Below, in pieces: positions 1 through 5,707 of a stretch of DNA of 8,593 nt (position 1 is the first letter of the stretch; each line of letters begins with the position of its first letter). The stretch spans positions 1-8,593 of the forward strand of contig JAFKKQ010000466.1 of the NCBI GenBank assembly GCA_017304505.1, read 5' to 3'. Made by a program: the position numbers and the translations under genes. Origin of the DNA: Hyphomicrobiales bacterium. GTDB lineage: Bacteria; Pseudomonadota; Alphaproteobacteria; Rhizobiales; Xanthobacteraceae. The notes beneath the pieces are model-generated. The model saw only the letters and a program-made list of their open reading frames with translations. It was not told the DNA's origin and made no database searches.

Positions 1-973
1 CGATATAGTAGCCCAGCGGATCGACGCCCGCCGCGGAAGCCCTTGACTGGTACTTCTTGAAAAACGCCTCGGTGCCTTCGTGCATCATCTTCTTGTCCGG
101 AACCCAGGTCTCGTAATTGACCCAGCCGTTGAGCATCGGGCCGAGCTGCTGCTTGATGCCCGTGGCCTGCAGGCCGACCATCGCGCCGCCGATCATCTTC
201 GGCTTGAAGCCGATCTCGTTCACCGACTTCACCAGGCCGACCGAGTCGAGCGGATACGAGCAAACCGCCACGATGTCGGGATTGGCCGCCTGGATCGCGC
301 GGACCACCGGCGTGAAGTCGGTGGTGTTCGGCGGATAGGTGCGGTCATAGACCGTGCGCAAGCCGTGCTTCTTGGCGTTCGATTTGGCGCCGTCGCAGGC
401 GTTCTTGGAGAACTCCTGGTCGGCGGCGATGAACGCCACGGTTTGCGGCTTCGGATTCTGCTGCATCGCGGCGTTGAAGAAGCCGACCGTGAACGACGGC
501 TTCGGGTCCGGCCCCGACGGGATCATCGCGAAGAACTTGTCGTATTTGAACTCGGTGTTCACGCCGAGCCCGAAAAGAATGATGAAAAGCTTGTTTTTCT
601 GCATGACCACCGGCATAGCCGCCGCCGACGGCACGGTTGCATAGGGGCCGAGAAGCAGATCGACTTTGTCGATGTCGAGAAGCTTGGTGTAGATGCCGGG
701 CACCGGCGCTGACTGGCTCTGATCGTCGTAGTATACGAGTTTGACGGGGCGTCCGAGCAATCCGCCTTTGGCGTTGACCTCCTCTTCCCAAATCTGCAGG
801 CCGAGCAGCGCCTGCTTGCCATTGGGCGACAAAGGACCGGTGAGCGCCATCGAGAAACCGATCTTGATCGGCTGGCCTGACGGCGCCGGTTGCGCTTGGG
901 CCGGACCGGAAAACGGCAACGTCATGAGGGCAGCGCCGGCCATCGCGGCGATGGTCTTCAGCCTGAACGTCAT
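1..973 (-). CDS. ABC transporter substrate-binding protein, LivK/Peripla_BP_6 type (partial, 3' end off window)
   Basis: Periplasmic ligand-binding subunit of a branched-chain-amino-acid-type (HAAT) ABC importer. The reading frame runs open from the ATG at 973 through the left edge, giving 324 residues of a family usually near 400. A Sec signal peptide is visible: basic start (MTFRLK), hydrophobic core, and a PAQA cleavage site near residue 27. The mature part begins PIKIGFSMALTGPLS, the usual first beta strand of the family, followed by GGLLGRPVKLVYYDD (about 70-84), LLLGPYATVPSAAA (about 107-119) and DFTPVVRAIQAANPDIV (about 219-234), all typical of type I periplasmic binding folds. The start is supported by GGGAGGG at 987-981. 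It is divergent from the VOC gene and has its own readable promoter. No membrane or ATPase subunits are in view. Many homologues bind aromatic or short-chain carboxylates and not amino acids, so the ligand is open. Confidence 0.93.
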   Translation of the reverse strand, partial: MTFRLKTIAAMAGAALMTLPFSGPAQAQPAPSGQPIKIGFSMALTGPLSPNGKQALLGLQIWEEEVNAKGGLLGRPVKLVYYDDQSQSAPVPGIYTKLLDIDKVDLLLGPYATVPSAAAMPVVMQKNKLFIILFGLGVNTEFKYDKFFAMIPSGPDPKPSFTVGFFNAAMQQNPKPQTVAFIAADQEFSKNACDGAKSNAKKHGLRTVYDRTYPPNTTDFTPVVRAIQAANPDIVAVCSYPLDSVGLVKSVNEIGFKPKMIGGAMVGLQATGIKQQLGPMLNGWVNYETWVPDKKMMHEGTEAFFKKYQSRASAAGVDPLGYYI

Positions 974-999
974 TGGATGTCCCTCCCAGGACTATGTTT

Positions 1000-1021
1000 G
1001 ATCTTATGCCGGCATCATATC
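1000..1021. promoter_or_regulatory. palindromic candidate operator
   Basis: Two 11-base half sites, GATCTTATGCC and (on the other strand) GATATGATGCC, match at 9 of 11 positions around a perfect 10-base core ATGCCGGCAT (1006-1015). The element covers the -10 and expected start of the minus-strand gene, the classic position for a repressor that blocks polymerase. The size suits a dimeric helix-turn-helix regulator. No regulator gene lies in the window, so the protein is unknown. Confidence 0.4.
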
Positions 1022-1042
1022 CAGGCGGGTCGAGGCTGTGAA
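1014..1042 (-). promoter_or_regulatory. sigma70-like promoter of the LivK-type gene
   Basis: On the minus strand, TTCACA (1042-1037) and TATGAT (1019-1014) are separated by exactly 17 bases. Each matches the sigma70 consensus hexamer at five of six positions. A start near 1007 would leave a leader of about 33 bases containing the ribosome site GGGAGGG at 987-981. The -10 lies inside the 1000-1021 palindrome. This is a motif reading, not an experimental start. Confidence 0.5.
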
Positions 1043-1052
1043 CCGGCGCACC

Positions 1053-1067
1053 GGGGCACAATGCCCC
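1053..1067. repeat. short perfect inverted repeat in divergent region
   Basis: GGGGCA and TGCCCC flank a three-base spacer (CAA). It lies 11 bases upstream of the -35 of the minus-strand gene and about 125 bases before the VOC gene. It could be a protein-binding site or a small hairpin. It has no T-tract, so it is not a terminator. Confidence 0.3.
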
Positions 1068-1127
1068 ATCCGGCGATCCATGCTTTGCCTGGGCTCCCGC
1101 CCTCGCTGCTGGACACCGCCGGGCCGA

Positions 1128-1147
1128 TGCCGGAAACTGCCGGAAAC
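1128..1147 (+). repeat. tandem 10-base direct repeat upstream of VOC gene
   Basis: TGCCGGAAAC occurs twice back to back (1128-1137 and 1138-1147), ending 44 bases before the VOC start. A 10-base period places two identical sites on one face of the helix, as seen for some activator sites. It could also be chance in GC-rich DNA. No clear -35/-10 pair was seen for the plus-strand gene. Confidence 0.35.
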
Positions 1148-1177
1148 GGCGGCGCACGACGAGCCGCGCCTCAATGC

Positions 1178-1185
1178 AAAGGAGG
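1178..1185 (+). promoter_or_regulatory. ribosome binding site that fixes the VOC start
   Basis: AAAGGAGG sits six bases before the ATG at 1192. The upstream in-frame ATG at 1174 overlaps this site and has no Shine-Dalgarno of its own, so 1192 is the better start. Confidence 0.75.
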
Positions 1186-1191
1186 TTCGAC

Positions 1192-1659
1192 ATGCCCCTT
1201 TCGTACATGGAACACGTCCTGCTTCAGACCGAGGATATCGAGGCCACCAAGGACTGGTACGTCAAGGTGCTGGGCTTCCGCGTCGGCCCGAGTCCGGACT
1301 TCAAATTTCCGGTCTACTGGCTTTATCTCGGCGACCGCGACGTGCTGCACCTCACCACCGGCGGCAAGAACGTCAGCGAGAACCGCAAGAAATATGTCGG
1401 CCAGGAATCGCAAGCCTCGACCGGAACCGGGGTGATCGACCACATCGGCTTTCGCACCACCGGTCTTGCCGAGATGATCGAGCACCTCAAGAAGCACAAC
1501 ATCGACTTCAAGGAGCGTCAGGTCGACGACCAGGGCCTCTACCAACTTTTTCTCCATGACCCCAACGGCGTGAAGATCGAGCTAAACTTTGCCAATTCCG
1601 AGGTCCAAGGCCGCAAGCCGCAATTGTCGGCGAGCGAACTCTCGAGCGCATCGAATTGA
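1192..1659 (+). CDS. VOC family (glyoxalase/dioxygenase fold) metalloenzyme
   Basis: A 155-residue cytoplasmic protein of the vicinal-oxygen-chelate superfamily, built from two beta-alpha-beta-beta-beta modules. Module one starts MEHVLLQTEDIEATKDWYVKVLGF, with WYLYLGDRDVLHL following. Module two starts VIDHIGFRTT and ends LHDPNGVKIELNF. Candidate metal ligands fall at family positions: H8, H53, H84 and E130, so the metal site looks intact. The family includes glyoxalase I, extradiol-type dioxygenases, isomerases and fosfomycin or bleomycin resistance proteins; the sequence does not pick among them. It has a strong ribosome site and is followed after 55 bases by the cyclase-family gene on the same strand, then a carboxylate transporter. 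This context favours a catabolic role over drug resistance. The last 20 or so residues are polar and probably disordered. Confidence 0.9.
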   Translation: MPLSYMEHVLLQTEDIEATKDWYVKVLGFRVGPSPDFKFPVYWLYLGDRDVLHLTTGGKNVSENRKKYVGQESQASTGTGVIDHIGFRTTGLAEMIEHLKKHNIDFKERQVDDQGLYQLFLHDPNGVKIELNFANSEVQGRKPQLSASELSSASN

Positions 1660-1714
1660 TCGCCGCCGCCATGACGCCGCAACGGCGCAAACGGCACCAT
1701 AGAAGCATGCCGGG

Positions 1715-2500
1715 ATGGATCGCATGCCGCGCAAGATGATCGACATCTCCATCCCGCTGCAGAACGATGTCGCCGCCGATCCGCCGGGTTACGGCCCGAG
1801 CATTCGCTATTTCGATCACAAGCAGACCGCGGAAGAGGTCTGCCAGTTCTTTCCCGGCCTCAAGGTCGATGACCTGCCCGACCGCGAAGGCTGGGCGATC
1901 GAATGGATCAAGCTGTCGACGCATTGCGGCACCCATCTCGACGCGCCGTATCACTTCGCCTCGACGATGGATCGCGGCAAGCGCGCGGCCACCATCGACG
2001 AAATCCCGCTGGAATGGTGCTTCCAGCCGGCCGTTAAGCTCGACTTCCGCCATTTCGCCGATGGTTATGTGGCGACGGCGAAGGATGTCGAGGCGGAACT
2101 CAAGCGCATCGGCCATACGCTCTCACCGCTTGAGATCGTCGTTGTGAACACCAGTGCCGGCGCCGCCTACGGCAATCCGGACTATGTCTCGCAGGGCTGC
2201 GGCATGGGGCGCGAAGCCACGCTCTATCTGCTCGAGCGCGGCGTGCGCGTCACCGGAACCGACGGCTGGAGCTGGGATGCGCCGTTCGTTCACACCAAGG
2301 CGAAGTATGCCGAAACGCGCGACCCAAGCCTCATCTGGGAGGGCCACCGCGCCGGTCGCGACATCGGCTATTGCCACATCGAAAAGCTGCACAATCTCGA
2401 CAGGCTGCCGGCCAGCGGCTTTTCCATCAGTTGCTTTCCGGTCAAGATCCACGCCGCCTCCGCCGGCTGGACACGCGCGATCGCCATCCTGGACGAATAA
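1715..2500 (+). CDS. cyclase family protein (kynurenine formamidase/isatin hydrolase-like metal hydrolase)
   Basis: A 261-residue member of the Cyclase family (PF04199), metal-dependent amidohydrolases that include bacterial KynB, isatin hydrolase and polyketide-associated cyclases. The signature HxGTHxDxPxH is intact at residues 70-80 (H70, H74, D76, H80). A second metal-binding pair, H211 and E223, has the same 12-residue spacing as in KynB and precedes the usual NLDRLP. The start [11 protein letters not shown] is the typical N-terminal strand. ATGs at 1715, 1724 and 1736 are all possible. 1715 is chosen because GAAG at 1702-1705 is at usable distance, but the ribosome site is weak, which fits co-translation with the VOC gene. 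No tryptophan-pathway genes (kynureninase, tryptophan dioxygenase) are visible, so hydrolysis of another cyclic amide, lactone or N-acyl compound is as likely as formylkynurenine. Confidence 0.9.
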   Translation: MDRMPRKMIDISIPLQNDVAADPPGYGPSIRYFDHKQTAEEVCQFFPGLKVDDLPDREGWAIEWIKLSTHCGTHLDAPYHFASTMDRGKRAATIDEIPLEWCFQPAVKLDFRHFADGYVATAKDVEAELKRIGHTLSPLEIVVVNTSAGAAYGNPDYVSQGCGMGREATLYLLERGVRVTGTDGWSWDAPFVHTKAKYAETRDPSLIWEGHRAGRDIGYCHIEKLHNLDRLPASGFSISCFPVKIHAASAGWTRAIAILDE

Positions 2501-2546
2501 CGCCACGCCGCTTGCCGCCTGCGACCGCATTGTCCCCATCGCAAGG

Positions 2547-2576
2547 TTGACCGCGCGTGATTCCACTCGCTACCAT
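2547..2576 (+). promoter_or_regulatory. possible sigma70-like promoter before the tct genes
   Basis: In the 150-base gap after the cyclase gene, TTGACC (2547-2552, five of six to consensus) is followed after 18 bases by TACCAT (2571-2576, four of six). A start near 2583 would give a leader of about 68 bases. The gap otherwise holds only the tctC ribosome site. This suggests the transporter may have its own promoter besides read-through from the VOC/cyclase genes. Confidence 0.3.
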
Positions 2577-2640
2577 TACCGCTACAACGATAAGGGCCAT
2601 CGGACACCGCGCGTCAGCGCCGCCGGATTGCCCATTTCAG

Positions 2641-2647
2641 GGAGGAG
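2641..2647 (+). promoter_or_regulatory. strong ribosome binding site of the tctC-like gene
   Basis: GGAGGAG lies three bases before the ATG at 2651, with AAC between. It is the strongest translation signal in the cluster, as expected for a binding protein made in excess over its membrane partners. Confidence 0.7.
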
Positions 2648-2650
2648 AAC

Positions 2651-3619
2651 ATGGATAGACGTCAATTCGTGGTTGGCTCGGCTGTAGCCGCCCTCACCGC
2701 CGGCTCCGTCCACGCGGAGGACACCTATCCCTCCCGCCCGATCACCCTGATCAATCCGTTCCCGCCGGGCGGCGCCGCTGACGTGGTCGCGCGGCCGTTC
2801 GCGGCCTCGCTCGAACCGATCCTCAAGCAAGCCGTGGTGATCGAGACCAAGGCGGGCGCCGCCGGTCAGGTCGGCGGCCAGTACGCCGCGAACGCCAAGC
2901 CGGACGGCTATACGCTGCTGGTGCACATCGTGTCGATTTCGGGCTTCGCCGAGGTCGACAAGCTGTTCGGCCGCACGCCGAAGTTCACGCGGGCCGATTT
3001 CATTCCCATCGCACGCTTCACCGAAGGGCCGATGGCGCTCGTCGTCAACGACAAGACACCGTACAAGACGCTCAAGGACCTGGTCGACGACGCCAAGAAG
3101 CGGCCGAACCAGATCGTGTTCAGCTCGTCCGGTCTCTATGGCGCGCTGCACCTGCCGGCCGCGCTGTTCCTCAAAGCCGCCGGCATCCAGATGCGCCACC
3201 TGCCGACCAATGGCGGCGGGCCTGCGCTGACTGCGCTCCTGGGCAACAATTCACAGATGCTGGTGTCGTCGATCGCTGCGGCCAACACCCATATCAAGGC
3301 CGGCAAGCTGCGCGCCCTGGCGTGCTTCTCCAACAAGCGGGCCGCCTCGTTGCCGGATGTGCCGACGATGAAGGAGCTTGGCTACAACGTCGAGTTCTCG
3401 CTCTGGGTCGGCCTGTTCGCTCCCAAGGGCACGCCGGAACCGGTCATCAAGGTCATGCGCGAGGCGAGCCGCAAGGCGGTCCAAACCGAGCCGTTCAAGA
3501 AGGCGGTCGACAACATCGGCGATGTCGTCGCCTATCTCGATCAGCCTGACTTCGCCAAGTTCTGGGATGAGGACGCCAAGCGCGTCGAAGCCGCGGTGCA
3601 ATCGATCGGCAAGGTCTGA
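2651..3619 (+). CDS. tctC: tripartite tricarboxylate transporter substrate-binding protein (Bug/TctC family)
   Basis: Periplasmic binding protein of 322 residues, the usual Bug-family length, delivering a carboxylate to the TctBA membrane complex encoded directly downstream. The signal peptide begins MDRRQFVVGSA; the paired arginines followed by xF resemble a twin-arginine motif, and VHA at residues 20-22 is a likely cleavage site. The mature start YPSRPITLINPFPPGGAADVVAR is the family signature, with D44 after PPGGAA in the first ligand loop. FSSSGLYG (157-164) is the second carboxylate-contact loop, and LFAPKGTPEPVI (255-266) is the conserved C-lobe element. The stop is two bases before the tctB start. 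Bug proteins bind diverse carboxylates (citrate, dicarboxylates, aromatic acids, amino acids); the ligand here is unknown. The neighbouring VOC and cyclase genes suggest an aromatic or heterocyclic acid. Confidence 0.93.
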   Translation: MDRRQFVVGSAVAALTAGSVHAEDTYPSRPITLINPFPPGGAADVVARPFAASLEPILKQAVVIETKAGAAGQVGGQYAANAKPDGYTLLVHIVSISGFAEVDKLFGRTPKFTRADFIPIARFTEGPMALVVNDKTPYKTLKDLVDDAKKRPNQIVFSSSGLYGALHLPAALFLKAAGIQMRHLPTNGGGPALTALLGNNSQMLVSSIAAANTHIKAGKLRALACFSNKRAASLPDVPTMKELGYNVEFSLWVGLFAPKGTPEPVIKVMREASRKAVQTEPFKKAVDNIGDVVAYLDQPDFAKFWDEDAKRVEAAVQSIGKV

Positions 3620-3621
3620 GG

Positions 3622-4107
3622 ATGACCGCATCCCCGGACGGGGAGCATGTGGGCCGACGCATGATCCTGCGGCGCGACCATATCGCCGGCGGCGCGTTTG
3701 CCGTCGCCAGCGCGCTGGTTCTCATCATGAGCGGTGACCTGCCGTTCGGCACGCTCGCATCCCCCGGCGCGGGCATGATGCCCAAGCTTCTGCTCGTGCT
3801 GCTGATCGGCTTTGGTGCGATCCTGATCGTGCGGGCGGGTGGAAGTCCACCGCTGGCGGAGATCGAATGGAATGACATCCGGCACGCTGCGACGGTGATC
3901 GGTCTGTCGGCGGTGGCCACCGCCGTCTACACCATCATCGGCTTCGTCCTGAGCATGTCGCTCCTGATGTTCGTGCTGCTGTATTTCGTCGAGCGCCGGA
4001 TGTTGTGGCGGGCGGCGGTGGTCAGTGTCGGCGTCACGGTGGGGTCCTATCTCCTGTTCAACACGCTGCTGAAATCGCCGCTGCCGCCCATGCCCTTCTG
4101 GTTCTAG
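3622..4107 (+). CDS. tctB: tripartite tricarboxylate transporter small membrane subunit TctB
   Basis: A 161-residue hydrophobic protein at the usual TctB size and position. Membrane segments are expected around residues 20-37, 54-71, 91-109 plus 110-125, and 130-150. The short motif GTLASPGAGMMPKLL (43-57) matches the family pattern of a Gly/Pro-rich turn before the second helix. It starts two bases after the tctC stop, with the GAGG of the stop region acting as a ribosome site, so translation is probably coupled. An internal ATG at 3661 (residue 14) is a weaker alternative start. TctB is needed with TctA for sodium- or proton-driven uptake of the ligand supplied by TctC; its exact mechanical role is not well established. 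Confidence 0.9.
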   Translation: MTASPDGEHVGRRMILRRDHIAGGAFAVASALVLIMSGDLPFGTLASPGAGMMPKLLLVLLIGFGAILIVRAGGSPPLAEIEWNDIRHAATVIGLSAVATAVYTIIGFVLSMSLLMFVLLYFVERRMLWRAAVVSVGVTVGSYLLFNTLLKSPLPPMPFWF

Positions 4108-4112
4108 CCGCC

Positions 4113-5666
4113 GTGGAAACAACCATCGACAGCCTGCTGCTCGGCTTCTCGGTTGCATTTCAGCCGGGCATTCTATTGTACGCCTTCCTCGGCTGCCTCA
4201 CCGGCACCATGGTCGGCATGTTGACGGGCATCGGGCCGCTGGCGGGCATCAGCATTTTGCTGCCGGTGACGTTCGGGCTCGATGCAACACGGGCGATCGT
4301 GATGCTGGCCGGCATCTACTACGGCTCGCAATACGGCGGCTCGACCACCTCGATCCTGATGCGCATTCCGGGCGAAGCTGCGTCGGTGATGACCTGCATC
4401 GACGGCTACGCGATGGCGCAGAAAGGCCGCGCCGGGGCCGCGCTGTGCATTGCCGCGGTCGGCTCCTTCATCGCCGGCACCTTCGGCGTAATCGTGCTGA
4501 CCGTCGTCGCACCGCCGCTCGGCCAGTTCGCGCTGAGCTTCGGGCCGCCGGAATACACCGCGCTCTTGATCCTCGGCCTGGTGTTCCTGGCCTACATGTC
4601 GTCCACCTCGCTCATCCGCACCCTGCTGATGGCGGGCGTCGGCCTGATGATCGGCTGCATCGGCATCGACGTGATGACCGGTCACTTCCGCTACGCCTTC
4701 GACATCCCGGAACTGGGCGATGGCATCGGCATCGTTCCTGTTGCGGTCGGCCTGTTCGGGTTGGGCGAAATCCTGTCGACGCCAAGCCACACCGTAACCG
4801 CGAAGGTAACCTCGCCGCGCTTGGCCGAATTGCTGCCGAACCGCAAGGAATGGCGGGATTCGGCCATGCCGATCGCCCGCGGCACGGTGCTCGGCTTTAT
4901 CGTTGGCATCGTGCCCGGTTCCGCACACATCATCTCCAGCTTCCTGTCCTACGCGCTGGAGAAACGCGTCTCCAAGCATCCGGAGGAATTCGGCAAGGGC
5001 GCAATCGCAGGCGTCGCCGGCCCCGAATCGGCCAACAATGCAGCCTCGACCGGCGCCTTTGTGCCGATGCTGGCGCTCGGCATTCCGACCGGACCGGTGA
5101 CCGCCGTGCTGATGGCGGCGCTGCTGATCCACGGCGTGCCGCCGGGGCCAACCCTCGTCAACGATCACCCGGATGTGTTCTGGGGATTCATCGCCTCGAT
5201 GTACGTCGGCAACCTGATGTTGCTTGCGCTCAACCTTCCGATGGTCAGCGTGTTCGTCAACGTGCTGCGGATTCCCTATTCCTATCTCTATCCGCTCATC
5301 ATTATGTTCTGCATCATCGGCGTTTACGAGGTGAACCACTCGATCGTCGATGTGTGGATCATGCTGATCATGGGCCTTGTCGGTTACCTTTTGCGAAAGT
5401 TCGATTTCGATCCGGCGCCGCTCGTGCTCGGCCGCGCTGCTGGCCATATCGGCGATCACTTTTATGATGAAGCGCAAGGACTGGCGCGACAAGCTCGCCG
5501 AGGTCGAGTCGGGCGATCCCTGATCGCGTTGCGCAGAGGCCCCGACGCGGTCACCCCGAGGGCGATTCGAGGCTTGCGCGCGTGGTGCGGCAACCATAAC
5601 CTTGCGGAAATCGGAGGCGTGTGCCCTGTCGGCCACACCTCCGATTTTGTGTGTCTCCCTGTCTAA
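4113..5666 (+). CDS. tctA: tripartite tricarboxylate transporter large membrane subunit TctA, C-terminus frameshifted
   Basis: The main channel-forming permease of the TctABC importer. A GTG five bases after the tctB stop begins ETTIDSLLLGFSVAFQP, the usual TctA N-terminus; an ATG at 4005 in the same frame lies inside tctB and is rejected. Family landmarks in order: GMLTGIGPLAGISILLP (35-51, where most homologues have PGIGP), YYGSQYGGSTTSILMRIPGE (69-88), FIVGIVPGS, GPESANNAASTGAFVPMLAL, and IPTGPVTAVLMAALLIHGVP. About a dozen membrane segments are expected. After PLVLG at residue 440 the open frame loses all family character. The remaining 77 residues are polar, Arg/Gly-rich, and read straight through a terminator hairpin. 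A family-like C-terminus lies in another frame at 5428-5523. The gene is therefore probably damaged (or misassembled) at its 3' end; the product may be non-functional or unstable. Confidence 0.88.
   Translation: METTIDSLLLGFSVAFQPGILLYAFLGCLTGTMVGMLTGIGPLAGISILLPVTFGLDATRAIVMLAGIYYGSQYGGSTTSILMRIPGEAASVMTCIDGYAMAQKGRAGAALCIAAVGSFIAGTFGVIVLTVVAPPLGQFALSFGPPEYTALLILGLVFLAYMSSTSLIRTLLMAGVGLMIGCIGIDVMTGHFRYAFDIPELGDGIGIVPVAVGLFGLGEILSTPSHTVTAKVTSPRLAELLPNRKEWRDSAMPIARGTVLGFIVGIVPGSAHIISSFLSYALEKRVSKHPEEFGKGAIAGVAGPESANNAASTGAFVPMLALGIPTGPVTAVLMAALLIHGVPPGPTLVNDHPDVFWGFIASMYVGNLMLLALNLPMVSVFVNVLRIPYSYLYPLIIMFCIIGVYEVNHSIVDVWIMLIMGLVGYLLRKFDFDPAPLVLGRAAGHIGDHFYDEAQGLARQARRGRVGRSLIALRRGPDAVTPRAIRGLRAWCGNHNLAEIGGVCPVGHTSDFVCLPV
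5428..5523 (+). pseudogene. out-of-frame remnant of the tctA C-terminus
   Basis: In the frame shifted by one base relative to tctA, codons from 5428 read SAALLAISAITFMMKRKDW followed by RDKLAEVESGDP and TGA at 5521-5523. A hydrophobic helix followed by a charged tail is what TctA proteins normally end with, typically after a ...RP-(I/L)-SA-LL element. The 440 residues before the break plus these 31 total 471, about 30 short of the usual 500. So the event looks like loss of about 30 codons with a length of 3n+2 bases, not a single-base slip. The join falls at CTCGGC (5427-5432), which encodes both the last in-frame LG and the start of SA, as expected for a deletion between short direct repeats. 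Confidence 0.6.
5608..5650 (+). terminator. rho-independent terminator of the tct cluster
   Basis: AAATCGGAGG (5608-5617) pairs perfectly with CCTCCGATTT (5638-5647), and a few more pairs extend the stem around a bulge. A modest T-run (TTTT at 5645-5648) follows. It lies 85 bases after the TGA at 5523, the expected distance for a tctA gene ending there, and inside the aberrant extended tctA frame. Confidence 0.65.
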
Positions 5667-5707
5667 CGGCCGAGACCTGACGGCCAAGCCCCGGAGTTAA
5701 AGCTGAA

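Noticed and set aside
80..712. 210-codon plus-strand frame at the left edge
   Set aside because: It is antisense to the LivK-type gene, with no ribosome site and an Arg/His-rich composition.
1174..1191. Upstream ATG start for the VOC protein
   Set aside because: The ATG overlaps the ribosome site that serves 1192, and the six extra residues have no family match.
345..1208. 287-codon minus-strand frame overlapping the LivK-type gene
   Set aside because: It lies in another frame of the same strand as the LivK-type gene, whose frame shows signal peptide and domain motifs; this product is low-complexity.
1675..1687. Hairpin CGCCG-CAA-CGGCG between the VOC and cyclase genes as a terminator
   Set aside because: The stem is only five pairs with no T-run, and the spacing suggests the two genes are co-transcribed.
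1508..2116. 202-codon minus-strand frame opposite the VOC and cyclase genes
   Set aside because: It spans the ends of two well-supported genes on the other strand and has no recognisable motifs.
4173..5687. 504-codon open frame on the minus strand opposite tctA
   Set aside because: It is antisense to a clear membrane-protein gene. Its product is His/Asp/Arg-rich with no family character, a usual artefact of GC-rich codon bias.
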